Source: Mycoplasma sp. 1578d (GTDB taxonomy: Bacteria > Bacillota_I > Bacilli_A > Mycoplasmatales > Metamycoplasmataceae). From it: 64,000 bases of DNA. The stretch's first letter is position 1. Each line of letters begins with the position of its first letter. Positions 34,101 to 45,113 of the stretch are shown piece by piece. Position numbers and translations under genes: made by a program. The stretch covers positions 434,001 through 498,000 of the forward strand of contig NZ_CP102081.1 in NCBI RefSeq assembly GCF_024582695.1, in the 5' to 3' direction. Below the pieces are notes generated by a model. That model was not told where the DNA came from, searched no databases, and saw only the letters and a program-made list of their open reading frames with translations.

Positions 34101-36774
34101 AACTCAAATCTTTGACTTATATAAAAAAGGTTATGATGAAGTAACTAAGATCTATAATAGTGCAAGCGATTATCTTACTGATTTTGATGCAACTCATGTT
34201 AATGTACGGAATGGTTCAGGAATTTTAGCTAATGATTATTCACCATTATTAGCTCTTAAAGCTCTTGTGGATACTGCGTTAAGTCAAGATATCACTTCAA
34301 TTGAGAATTACACTACTAAAATTAATTCATTTATTGATGTAATTCATTCAAATGCAGCTCAAACTGTCCTAAATTTTGTTGTTCAGGTTAAACAGGCGTT
34401 TTATAACAAATTCAATGAAAACGGTCAACTTAAAGGATTTTATGTTAACCTCTTTAAAAAACTTGATCCACTCAAAAATGATATTACCGGTAAAACTCAA
34501 AATAACTATGAATATAATGACCTTCGTTCGTTGGAAGCTCAGTATGATGTGCTTAAAAGCGAGTATGAGGTTGTCAAAAGATTTTATAATATAATACAGA
34601 ATAAAAATGATTCTTCTTCACTTTCGGCTTTTGCACTTCAAGTAGATCAACTTAATAAATTATTTGTTTCTTTCTATAATTCAATCCATGATCAAGTTAT
34701 TAATATTCTTGCAAATAATCCATTAGCAAATGTATTTAAAGATATTTATAATAACGTTAATTATGGTGATAATAATCCTTACACTCAAAATATCGAAACA
34801 GCATTTAATAGCTTTAAAAATACAATAACAAGTTTAGCTAACCAACTTACAATTATTGATATTGCTAACTTTGACTTTAGTACATTGAATACTCAAAGCC
34901 AAGATCAAGATAAAATTTTCAACATTATTAGTCAATTACATAATTATAAAGATTGAGTATTTGATCATAAAAATATGCTTTTAAATCCACTAGATGTAGA
35001 TCCAAGTAGAATAAACTTATTAAAACCTACAGCTCAAGTTCCTAACTTAGATGCAACCTTTAATAAAAAATACAAAGTTATTACTGCTAAACCAGACTAC
35101 ACTCGTAAACAATTCATTAATCGCTTTGAAGAAATTGCTCAACACAATGCTCTTGCTAATCCGAATTCAACTGATTTAGTTCGCATTGATAATGATAATA
35201 ACTTCTTAGAAATGTTTGATCAATTCGCCTTTACCAACAAAGACATTATTGAACAAAATGATGTTAAATCAATCTTCTCACCAATTACCTTTAAAGTATT
35301 TATACAAAAATACGATCCAAGTGCTTGATTCCAAGTTGTTGATGAACCAACAAAACAAGAAGTGGACCGTCGGACACTTAAGGCCAAATTAGTATATGAA
35401 TATGATTCAAATATCACTGGTCTTGGTAGTGTAAAAGCTGAACGAGAAGTATTAATTACATTTAGAACTACTGATATAATTGCGATTCCGGATCAAAATT
35501 CATCAGTATTTTATACACCTACACCTGGGCAAGGATCTAATAATGCTAAAGTGGGAATTAATGCTAAGGCAGAAGCTATGGACGTTGATGAAGCTGGATG
35601 AAACATTGCCCAAGTAAATAGCAAAAATGATGCTAACTATAATAGTGTTCGAGATCAAGTAATTTTAAAAGTTTATAACAGATTTAAAGAATCGGTTTTT
35701 GATCTATTACCAGGGGTTACTTCATATGCCGAAAAAGATGCAATGGGTATTTCAAAAGAAAAACCAACTGAATATGCTCATGAAGTTTATCAAAATTCAA
35801 ATCATACAACTGAATTAAATACTATCGATTCGCTTCAAGGAGCACTTGGTACAAACAGAATTAGTGCTTACTTTTCATATGACAATCCCTCGCAATATTC
35901 TGATTATCCATACTTTTTTGATTTTGATAATCAAAAGAATATCAACGTTACTTTCAACACTTCACTTAGTGTTAATAAAGCCGATGAATATCTACGTATT
36001 TTCCCAGTAGATGAAGAAAAAGGGATTGCTTTCTTACAAATTCAAGGAGGTACTTTAACTGGATTTGGAACCGCTGGAAGCAATAGTGCCCCTCCATATT
36101 CGCCACAAAGATATGATGCGCGGATTCGTGGAAACGAATACAATGCATACCGTGCAAGAACAGATTATTGAAATCTTCCTTATGATAAATTACCAACTGC
36201 TGTAAACTTAAACTTGTATAAGTTTAATATTGATTATGATCCAATCAAAAGAAAAGTTTATTTCTATAACTCATGATTAGAAAATGAAATATTGTTACCA
36301 AATCCTAATAGCTTTGGAAATTCAATTAAAAGCTTCTTAAATTTAACAACAAATTCTCTTAGATCTGCTGATCGAGATTTCCTTCAAGATATAGTTGATA
36401 ATTATACTAATAACCCAAGTTCTTACATCCCAACTCCAAGAGATTTAAGTAGAGCCATTGCTCTTGTTTCAACGAGACCTCAAACTATTTACTTTGGAGC
36501 AAGCGGAACTGGAGCAAGCAATGTAGCTTTTCAACAATTACCCAATACAATTAGCACTGCTTTAGGAACTTCACCGATTTTTCCAGTTAACGGTGGTCAA
36601 CAATCAATCTATCGTGGTTCAACCGATAATCCAATGAATGCGACTTTAAAACCAGTTGGACAAACTCCGTTTGATGGTAATTCTGACCAATTCTTGTTAA
36701 AAGAATCTGCTAGAGCGCCATTGTATTCAGCGGCTATTAACAAATTCTGATTTAAAATTAGATTACGTAATTAA
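28120..36774 (+). CDS. Giant membrane-anchored coiled-coil surface protein B (2,884 residues)
   Basis: This 2,884-residue paralogue-like partner follows giant gene A after 13 nt with its own AAGGAG site, so they form one operon. A basic start and hydrophobic segment (about residues 8-31, TLIITSSIVAPASIGLGVTLFAI) without a lipobox imply an N-terminal anchor. Long helical regions follow, including stretches like FIVAR domains (for example ATKEQIQDLINQLNQAINNL near residue 725). The last 480 residues are Trp/Tyr/Gly-rich and contain VDEAGWN, the same block as in protein A, pointing to a shared head domain. It should stand on the cell surface as a long stalk. No catalytic motif is visible. A strong palindromic terminator follows. 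The function remains unknown. Confidence 0.75.
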
Positions 36775-36851
36775 TCTTTCTATAGTAATAAAACAAAAAG
36801 TATGTAGTATTAATATTAACACCAAATTTGTCAGGACTTCCAAAAAAATAA

Positions 36852-36879
36852 AAAAGCATGCAACATGTTGCATGCTTTT
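36852..36879. terminator. Bidirectional terminator between giant gene B and the arsR-type gene
   Basis: A perfect 28-nt palindrome (AAAAGCATGCAACA and its complement) is flanked by As and Ts, serving both convergent transcripts. Confidence 0.85.
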
Positions 36880-36889
36880 AGTTTTAATC

Positions 36890-37219
36890 TTAATGGCTAT
36901 GAACTAATTGATCATTGCAAGAACAAGCATATTTTTGAAAACTAGGCTCTTTAGCAATTAAGTCTAATAATTCGTGGTGTTGATTACAAAAATCTTTGTT
37001 AATGTAATAATAAACGTAAATACCTTTTGTTTTAGTTTTAATGACATTAGCACTACGAAGTGTGCTAAGATGCTTAGATAAGTTGGCTTGACGAATTTTA
37101 AATAAGTCAGAAAGAGTTTGCACATCGCATTCAGCTTTAGAACACATATATAAGTGAATGATAATTTTTAATTTTGATTCACTTGATAAATATTTGAATA
37201 AGCTGGTTAATTGTTTCAT
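36890..37219 (-). CDS. ArsR/SmtB-family transcriptional regulator with Cys/His-rich tail
   Basis: This 109-residue winged-helix regulator has its HTH at about residues 34-53 (VQTLSDLFKIRQANLSKHLSTL) and a wing with TKTKGIYVYYYI. Likely metal ligands are Cys26 and Cys31 near the start, Cys99 and Cys101 in the tail ACSC, and the terminal His107-x-His109. This points to a metal-sensing member that leaves DNA when metal binds; which metal is unknown. RBS AAGGA overlaps the stop codon of the EIIB-like gene just upstream, so both are translated from one message. No metal transporter gene is adjacent. Confidence 0.85.
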   Translation of the reverse strand: MKQLTSLFKYLSSESKLKIIIHLYMCSKAECDVQTLSDLFKIRQANLSKHLSTLRSANVIKTKTKGIYVYYYINKDFCNQHHELLDLIAKEPSFQKYACSCNDQLVHSH

Positions 37220-37227
37220 TTGTGTCC

Positions 37228-37593
37228 TTATGATAATGATCTTGTATGTTTTAGTAAGTTGTAAGTTGCTTGTGAGAACTCACCTAGAATAATTGATAAT
37301 TTATTTGAATTGACTAAAATCCCACTAATTCCTTTGAGTGATTTGAGTTTTTCTAAGTTAACTTGCGGATTTTGGTTAAAAATAATATTAACTCTAGATG
37401 GTTTTAATTCAAGTGAAACAATATGATTTAAATCATTAAAACAAGCTAAAAATGCATCTTTATTAAAGGGTAATTTATCAGCTTGATAAATAGTATTTTT
37501 CTCATGTTTGATTTGTTTTTTTCATTTGATTCAAATCAAACCAAAGGTTATAATAGAATAAAATCATAACTTAAACTTGCTTTTTGCGTACAT
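37228..37593 (-). CDS. Small membrane-anchored PTS EIIB-like protein
   Basis: This 121-residue protein has an N-terminal hydrophobic helix (about residues 8-24, with three UGA tryptophans) and a soluble part that looks like a PTS EIIB domain of the glucose type. The soluble part contains LPFNKDAFLACFNDLNHI, VNIIFNQNP and LKGISGILVNSNKLSIILG. The phosphorylated cysteine of EIIB (CxTRLR) is not present; that position reads LKPSRV. It may therefore be a regulatory or inactive relative. Its stop precedes the ATG of the arsR-type gene by 8 nt. The frame is split by UGA codons if read with the standard code. Confidence 0.6.
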
Positions 37594-37640
37594 ATTTTAA
37601 TTATATTAGAATAGTATCTAAAAGCTCTTAAGAAAACGAA

Positions 37641-37668
37641 CAAAAAAGACAAGAAAAATTCTTGTCTT
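37641..37668 (-). terminator. Terminator of the lepA-pepO transcript
   Basis: A perfect 10-bp stem (plus-strand AAGACAAGAA, 37646-37655, with 37659-37668) with AAA loop. On the minus strand it is followed by a T-run (37645-37641), 8 nt beyond the pepO stop. Confidence 0.8.
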
Positions 37669-37676
37669 AAAGCTAA

Positions 37677-39575
37677 TTATCAGATTTTTACTCTTTTGTT
37701 TTGAGGGATGAACATTTGATTTTTTGCAGTGATTTGGTAAGTCTCATAAAATAAATCACAATTTTTTAAATGGACATTTGCCCGAGCATATCCAGGGGCA
37801 TGAACATCAGTTTTGAGTAATAAAGTCATATATTCAGGCTTGGTTTTGATCCGTCAAATAGTAGCTCAATTAGTGAAGAAATCATGTGCGTTAAATTCTT
37901 TTTGTCCTTGAGCAGCTTCCAGTGCACAATCAAATCCACCTAAATCAGCAATGTTTTCTGAAACGGTTAATTTTCCATTAACTAGTCCCATTCCAGTATC
38001 AAACCCTTCAAAAAGTTCAATTACTTGTTCTTTCCTTAAATCAAATTTAGCTCGATCATCATCGGTTCATCAATTATTTAATGAACCATTTTCGTCAAAT
38101 TGTGAGCCATTATTATCAAAAGCATGTGAAATTTCATGGGCAATTACCGCACCAATTCCACCATAGTTTTTTGATGAACTTTGCTCAATACTATAAAATG
38201 GGGCTTGGAGAATGGCCGCTGGAAAGACAATGTGGTTTTTAATTGGATGAAAATAAGCATTGATTAAAGCTGGTGACATTTCTCAATATTCTTTGCTTTC
38301 ACTTTTTAAATAAAGCGAATCTTGATATTTTTGCATAATTGCTTTAAAATTAAGAACATTTTCAAGCAAGTTTGAACCTTGACTATATGTTTTAACTTTG
38401 AGTTTTTTATAATAAGGACGAATTTTGTCTGGATATCCAACCATCACGTCAAGTTTTGAAAGTTTAAGAATTGCTTTTTGCTTGGTTTTTTGGCTTAATC
38501 AATCATTTTGAGCTAGACGATTTTTGTAAATATTAATCATTTTCTTAATCATCTTTTTAACATCTTTTTTAGCTTGAGGACCAAAATATTTTTGTGCATA
38601 TGCTAGTCCAAAAGGTTTATTAAATCATTGCTCTGAACTTTTAAAAGCATATTTTTTATTATTGATTGCACGATCTATTCCAGTAACTGATTTACGTAAT
38701 TCAGTAGCAATAATTCTTAATTCATCGCTTAAATAAGCACAAGAAGCAATTAAGTTTTTAATAATTAACATAGCTTTATATCCGTTAAATGTGTCTGCAT
38801 TATAAATTTTGTTTAAATTAGCAACGTAATCTTTATTGGTTACTACTATACTTGAAATATTGGTTCCTACAATTTGTTTTGCTAAAGCTTCAAGGTTAAA
38901 GTAGTTGGAAGTATCTTTTAATTGGTCTAGAGGTGTCATGTTATATAAACTAGTGTAATCAGCTTTTTGTAATGAAGAAAGGATATAATCTTTAACTAAA
39001 TTATCAAATTCCACCGCTTGATCAGCTAATTTATTTGCTTGGCTTTGAGTATATCCGTATTCTTGCAATAATTTGACACTCATTGACTTAAAGACGTTTA
39101 AATGTTTTTGAGCGTCTTCTTTTTCATAATATTCTTTTGCAGGCAAAATAATTGATTGTTCACCCAATCACAAGACTTTAATTGATGAATCAACAAAATC
39201 ATCTTCAACTTCTAAACTAATTGGTAAATATTCTCATTGCGAACGCTTTGATATTAATTTTTGTGCTAATTCGTCAAAACTGCTTAATTGTTCAATTTCA
39301 CTAATGAGTTTTTTAGCCGGTTTCATTGCTAAAGCATTACGTTTTTTATAGTTTTTAAACATTTTATAAAACTTAGCAAATTCACTTAACGGACCTGTGA
39401 GTTGATCTGAATTACTTGCTAGTTGATCAGCCAGAGAAATTAATTGTTTATTAAGCTTTTTATCTAATTCTCCAAAGGCAGAAATTGATGGTTTATCAGG
39501 ATCGATTTTAGCCTTTTTCAATCACGAATAATTAGTATATTGATAAAAATCATCTTTTAAATTTGGTTTTTTCAT
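37677..39575 (-). CDS. pepO: M13-family zinc endopeptidase (PepO-like)
   Basis: This 632-residue cytoplasmic peptidase of the neprilysin family acts on oligopeptides. The zinc site is HEISH (His480, Glu481, His484), with the third ligand Glu540 in ENIADLGG. The substrate-binding motif reads NAYF. The C-terminus ends in VKIW, like the conserved C-terminal Trp of M13 enzymes. There is no signal sequence, matching bacterial PepO rather than membrane neprilysins. Start ATG follows GGAG by 6 nt, and the gene lies 9 nt behind lepA on the same strand. Together with pepF this window holds two cytoplasmic peptide-degrading enzymes, fitting an amino-acid scavenging lifestyle. Confidence 0.9.
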
Positions 39576-39584
39576 GTTTTTCTC

Positions 39585-41390
39585 CTACTTACTTGGTTCA
39601 GTATTGGTTTTTAAAATTGACAAAAAGGCTTCTTGAGGCACTTCAATTGAGCCGAGTTTTTTCATGCGTTTTTTACCTTCTTTTTGTTTTTTAAGTAACT
39701 TTTGTCTTCGAGTTACGTCCCCACCATATAACTTAGCAGTGACATCCTTTCGAAACGCTTTAATGGTTTCACGAGCAATAATTTTTCCACCAATTGTGGC
39801 TTGAACTGGAACTTCAAAGTTTTGGCGTGGAATAGCATCCTTAAGTTTTTTAGTCAATTCACGTGCCGATTCATAGGCTTTATCACGGTGAGTGATGATT
39901 GAAAAAGCATCAACCTTATCACCGTTTAAAAGAATGTCAACTTTAACTAAATCACTAATCCGATACCCAATTCAATCATATTCAAAGGATGCATATCCTT
40001 TAGTTGAACTTTTTAAACGATCAAAAAAGTTAAAAATAGTTTCAGCGAGCGGAAGTTCATAAATAATTCTAGTTCGCTTATCATCAATCACTTCAAGAGA
40101 TTTATATATTCCACGTTGATTTTGACACAAGTCCATAACATTTCCTATATATTCATTTGGAACAAAAATACTTGCCTCAATGTATGGTTCTTCAATGTAC
40201 TGAATAAAAGTACGATCTGGGAGCATAGTTGGATTGGAAATAAATTCGACATTACCATTAGTAAAAGTGACTTTATATTCTACTGAAGGGGCTGTCGCAA
40301 TAATTCCGACTTGATATTCTCGATCTAAACGTTCTTGCAATATCTCCATATGAAGCATTCCTAAAAACCCGACTCTAAATCCAAAACCAAGGGCTTTTGA
40401 AGTTTCTTGTTCTCAAGTAATCGAGGAATCTGAAAGCGAAATTTTTTCTAGCGATTCTTTTAAAAGCGAATAATCACGAGTATCGATTGGATAAAATCCA
40501 GTAAACACGACTGGTTTCATCTTTTTATAACCGGGGAGGGCTTGCTCGGTTGGGTTTTCCACTAAGGTGATTGTATCTCCCACTGAAACTTCTTTAGCAT
40601 CACGTATAGCTGCACTAACTCAACCAACTTCTCCAGCAGATAAAAAATCTTTTTTACTCTCATGAGGATTCCGTACCCCAAGATCAATGACGTGATATTC
40701 AGCTTTAGTATTATGAGACATGAATTTAAATTTGTCGCCTACTCGTAAGCGACCTTGAAAAATTCGAATTAAAAGCACTACTCCGCGATATGGATCAAAA
40801 TAGCTATCAAAAATTAATGCTTTAAGCGGTTGCTCATCATAAGCATTTTGTGGATATGGAATATATTGAATAATTGCATTCAAAAGTTCACTAACCCCTT
40901 GACCAGTTTTGGCTGAAACTAGGATTGCATTATCAGTTGGAATTCCGATAACTTCTTCAATTTCACGTTTGACTAGTTCAACATCAGCACTTGGGAGATC
41001 AATTTTATTAATTACAGGAATAATTTCTAAATTATTTTCCAGTGCCAAATATACATTAGCTAAAGTCTGAGCTTCAATTCCTTGAGTCGCATCAACGAGT
41101 AATAAAGCACCTTCACTAGCAGCCAGTGAGCGCGAAACCTCATAAGTAAAGTCAACATGACCAGGTGTATCGATAAGATGAAAAATGTAATCTTGATATT
41201 TTAATTGCACAGCGTTAAGTTTAATAGTAATTCCGCGTTCTTGTTCAAGATCCATTGAATCAAGAAATTGTGCTTTTAAATCACGTTTAGCAACTGTATT
41301 AGTTAGTTCTAAAATCCGATCAGCCAATGTGCTTTTACCATGATCAATGTGTGCAATAATTGAAAAATTTCGAATCTTATTTTTATCCAT
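39585..41390 (-). CDS. lepA: Elongation factor 4 (LepA), ribosome-associated GTPase
   Basis: This 601-residue translational GTPase promotes proper ribosome function, probably during initiation or back-translocation. The N-terminal G domain shows AHIDHGKST (about residues 13-21), the switch region [14 protein letters not shown] and NKIDLP. The EF4-specific C-terminal domain follows, with [26 protein letters not shown]. The length is typical for LepA. The start follows a short intergenic region shared with the divergent small RNA and LacI-type gene. pepO lies directly downstream in the same orientation. Confidence 0.96.
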
Positions 41391-41454
41391 ATTGTTATAT
41401 TTTACTAAATTTGCTTATTAGTTTATTAATTAATCAATTCGAATAAAAAAATAT

Positions 41455-41481
41455 TTGTTAATAATTTTATTGTGCTATAAT
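41455..41481 (+). promoter_or_regulatory. Promoter of the orphan small RNA
   Basis: TTGTTA (41455-41460) and TATAAT (41476-41481) are 15 nt apart, with an extended -10 TGC. It is one of the best promoters in the window, yet no reading frame follows it before a terminator. Confidence 0.65.
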
Positions 41482-41487
41482 ATTAAA

Positions 41488-41598
41488 GATGCTTGTTGAA
41501 ACACACAAGGGTGAGATGTTAAGTCTCTGCTTGCCAAAAATATATGTAAATGGCCTTTCACGTTAATAATTTAAATCTTCCAGAGGAAGATTTTTTTT
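41488..41598 (+). ncRNA. Candidate orphan small RNA of about 110 nt
   Basis: A good promoter is followed by about 85 nt without an open frame and then an intrinsic terminator (stem AAATCTTCC, 41573-41581, with GGAAGATTT, 41585-41593, then Ts). The RNA can fold a hairpin with CAAG/CTTG and GAGA/TCTC pairs (about 41506-41533) and a GCCA/TGGC hairpin (about 41533-41554). GTGA near 41511 could also pair with TCAC near 41558. It does not match SRP RNA, RNase P, tmRNA or riboswitch patterns I know. A leader-type role for the following LacI-type gene is less likely, since that gene has its own -10 box beyond the terminator. Confidence 0.55.
41573..41598 (+). terminator. Terminator of the orphan small RNA
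   Basis: A 9-bp perfect stem with AGA loop, followed by a T-run. Confidence 0.85.
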
Positions 41599-41642
41599 AT
41601 ACAATGGTTAAAAATATGGAACAAAACTGAAAAATTTTCATA

Positions 41643-41648
41643 TATAAT
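41643..41648 (+). promoter_or_regulatory. -10 box of the LacI-type gene (leaderless)
   Basis: TATAAT ends 6 nt before the ATG at 41655, so transcription should begin at or next to the A of the start codon. There is no Shine-Dalgarno sequence. Confidence 0.6.
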
Positions 41649-41654
41649 AAGCCT

Positions 41655-42614
41655 ATGAGTAAACAGATTTCATATAAGGACATTTCAGAAAAAGTTAGAG
41701 TATCAATTTCAACAATTAGTCGATACTATAATAATGGATATGTATCCGAAAAGACCAAAAAGAAAATTGAAGAATTTGTTAAATCGCACCAATACTATCC
41801 AAATCATGGTGCTCGACTTATTCGTGGACGTGATCACTCAATTTTTATTATTATGCCCGAATGAACTCAAAATATCTACTTCTCAATAGTTAACGGAATT
41901 GTAGCTGCATGTAAGAAAAATAATCGAAAAGTGAATATTACTTTTACCGGAAAAACAACCGAAGAGTATATTGAAACTGTACGCTATATTCTATCGTGAC
42001 GCCCAACATCATTAGTTATCTTTAACCCAGATCGGGATGAAAATTTATTTAACTTTTTACGCAGTATTGTTGATGTATCCATTGTAATATACGATCACCA
42101 AGTATCTGGATTAAACTGAATAAAAGTTGACGAAACCAATGCATTTTATGAACTCACCTTAGCATTAATTAGCACGCTAAATATTTCAGAAAAGGGTAAA
42201 GTGCAAATGGTGTTTTTAGAAGATTCAAAACTATATCCAATCCAGAAAAAAGATCGTTTTGCTGGATTTGAGCGAGCTTGCAAAGAAAAAGGAATTAATT
42301 ATGAGCGAACTGAAGTTTCGTTTAATAACTCTAATACCGTTAAATCATTTTTAGCCTTAACCCGTAACAAACAAATTTCAAACGTAGTTTGTTCAACTCA
42401 CGAATCATATATTTCACTTACGGTTCAAGGGATTCCGAATTTACGTTTAACTGATATTGGATATCAATCCATTTATGATCGAATCAAAAATTATAAAGCT
42501 AAAATTTTTATCGATTTTCCTTCGATTGGAATTGAAATTGAAAAAATGTTATTAATTCATTCAGTTGAAAAACAAACTCAAAATAAATTTATTAAGGCAA
42601 GAATTATTACTTAA
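41655..42614 (+). CDS. LacI-family transcriptional regulator
   Basis: This 319-residue protein has an N-terminal LacI-type helix-turn-helix (about residues 6-25, YKDISEKVRVSISTISRYYN) and a hinge region YYPNHGARLIRG. A periplasmic-binding-protein-like effector domain follows, with the segments FIIMPEW, IVNGIVAAC, ISNVVCSTH and LRLTDIGY. It would bind operators as a dimer and respond to a sugar or other small ligand. The usual DxxxA-type signature of the effector domain is weak, so the ligand cannot be guessed. The leaderless start is read from the -10 position. No transporter or sugar gene is adjacent, so its targets lie elsewhere. Confidence 0.85.
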
Positions 42615-42626
42615 CAATTTAATAAT

Positions 42627-42663
42627 AAAATCCATTTTTGTTTTTTAATAAAAAATGGATTTT
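42627..42663. terminator. Bidirectional terminator between the lacI-type gene and rsmE
   Basis: A 13-bp stem (AAAATCCATTTTT, 42627-42639, with 42651-42663) flanked by T- and A-runs serves both convergent genes. It reaches into the rsmE stop codon. Confidence 0.8.
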
Positions 42664-43339
42664 TAATACATTTTAACTTGCGAAAGTAGATAAAGAGCAG
42701 CTGTTTCTGCACGTAAGATTCGACTTCCTAGTGAAATAATTTCCACGTTTTTAGTTTTGGCTTGTTCAATTTCTTGGTCTGAAAAACCACCTTCAGGTCC
42801 AATAAAAAACATGCAAGCATGATCAATTTGAGAATTTAATCTTTGACTTATATTGATTTTCTCATGAGCTAAATATTTATGATTAATTGGATAATTAAGA
42901 GCTTGATCAAAAGTGTGAATTGGAGCTAATGTCGGAATTTTATTACGAAATGATTGCTCAGCAGCATTTTGTAAAATGGTTTTAAAACGTTCTAACTTTT
43001 TATCAAATTTATATTTAATTAGATCAGTATTACAAAAAGTTGTGTCCATTGGAATAATTGTACTTACTCCTAATTCAGTTGCTTTTTGGAGCATTCATTC
43101 AAAACGTTCAAGCTTAATTATTGAAATTGCTAAAACTATTTCAAATGGATTTTCATGATTGTTGAGTATTTTTTCGATAATTTTAGCTTTTTGATTTTCT
43201 AATTGACACAAATAAAATTCATCTTGATAAATGCAAATAAATTGTTTATTCTCAGCACGGATTACTTTTAAATGTTTAAGCGTTTCTGGCGATAAAATAA
43301 AGTGTTCGTTCACTTTTTCTTGGACAAAAAAACGATTCA

Positions 43340-43340
<1 letters not shown>
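42663..43340 (-). CDS. rsmE: 16S rRNA (uracil-1498-N3)-methyltransferase RsmE
   Basis: This 225-residue SPOUT-class methyltransferase modifies U1498 of 16S rRNA in the 30S subunit. An N-terminal OB/PUA-like part (residues 1-70) is followed by the catalytic domain. That domain shows the family signatures KATELGVSTIIPM, FIGPEGGFSDQEIE and SLGSRILRAETAALYLL, which form the SAM-binding knot. The ATG overlaps the stop of the upstream ABC-F gene (TAATG), indicating translational coupling. The length is normal for the family. Confidence 0.93.
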
Positions 43341-44956
<1,616 letters not shown>

Positions 44957-44986
44957 CTTTTACTCCTTGTTGGTATATTAATTTTT

Positions 44987-44992
44987 ATTATA
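44987..44992 (-). promoter_or_regulatory. Putative -10 box for the ABC-F/rsmE transcript
   Basis: TATAAT on the minus strand lies about 31 nt before the ATG of the ABC-F gene. No clear -35 box. Confidence 0.4.
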
Positions 44993-45014
44993 TAAAAATG
45001 CTCTTAAAATATAA

Positions 45015-45040
45015 AGAAAAAGTCTGAAGAACAGACTTAT
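45015..45040 (-). terminator. Terminator of secA
   Basis: A 7-bp stem (plus-strand AAGTCTG, 45020-45026, with CAGACTT, 45032-45038). On the minus strand it is followed by Ts. Next to it lies an 18-nt palindrome (TTTTGAATT and its complement, 45051-45068). Confidence 0.65.
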
Positions 45041-45113
45041 TTGACACTAATTTTGAATTAATTCAAAACTCGATGTCGGCTCGAATTAAATTATAACATT
45101 ATTAATTGAGTTA

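Noticed and set aside
41488-41598. SRP (4.5S) RNA or tmRNA
   Set aside because: The conserved SRP loop pattern GGAAGCA and the tmRNA tag/acceptor parts are absent.
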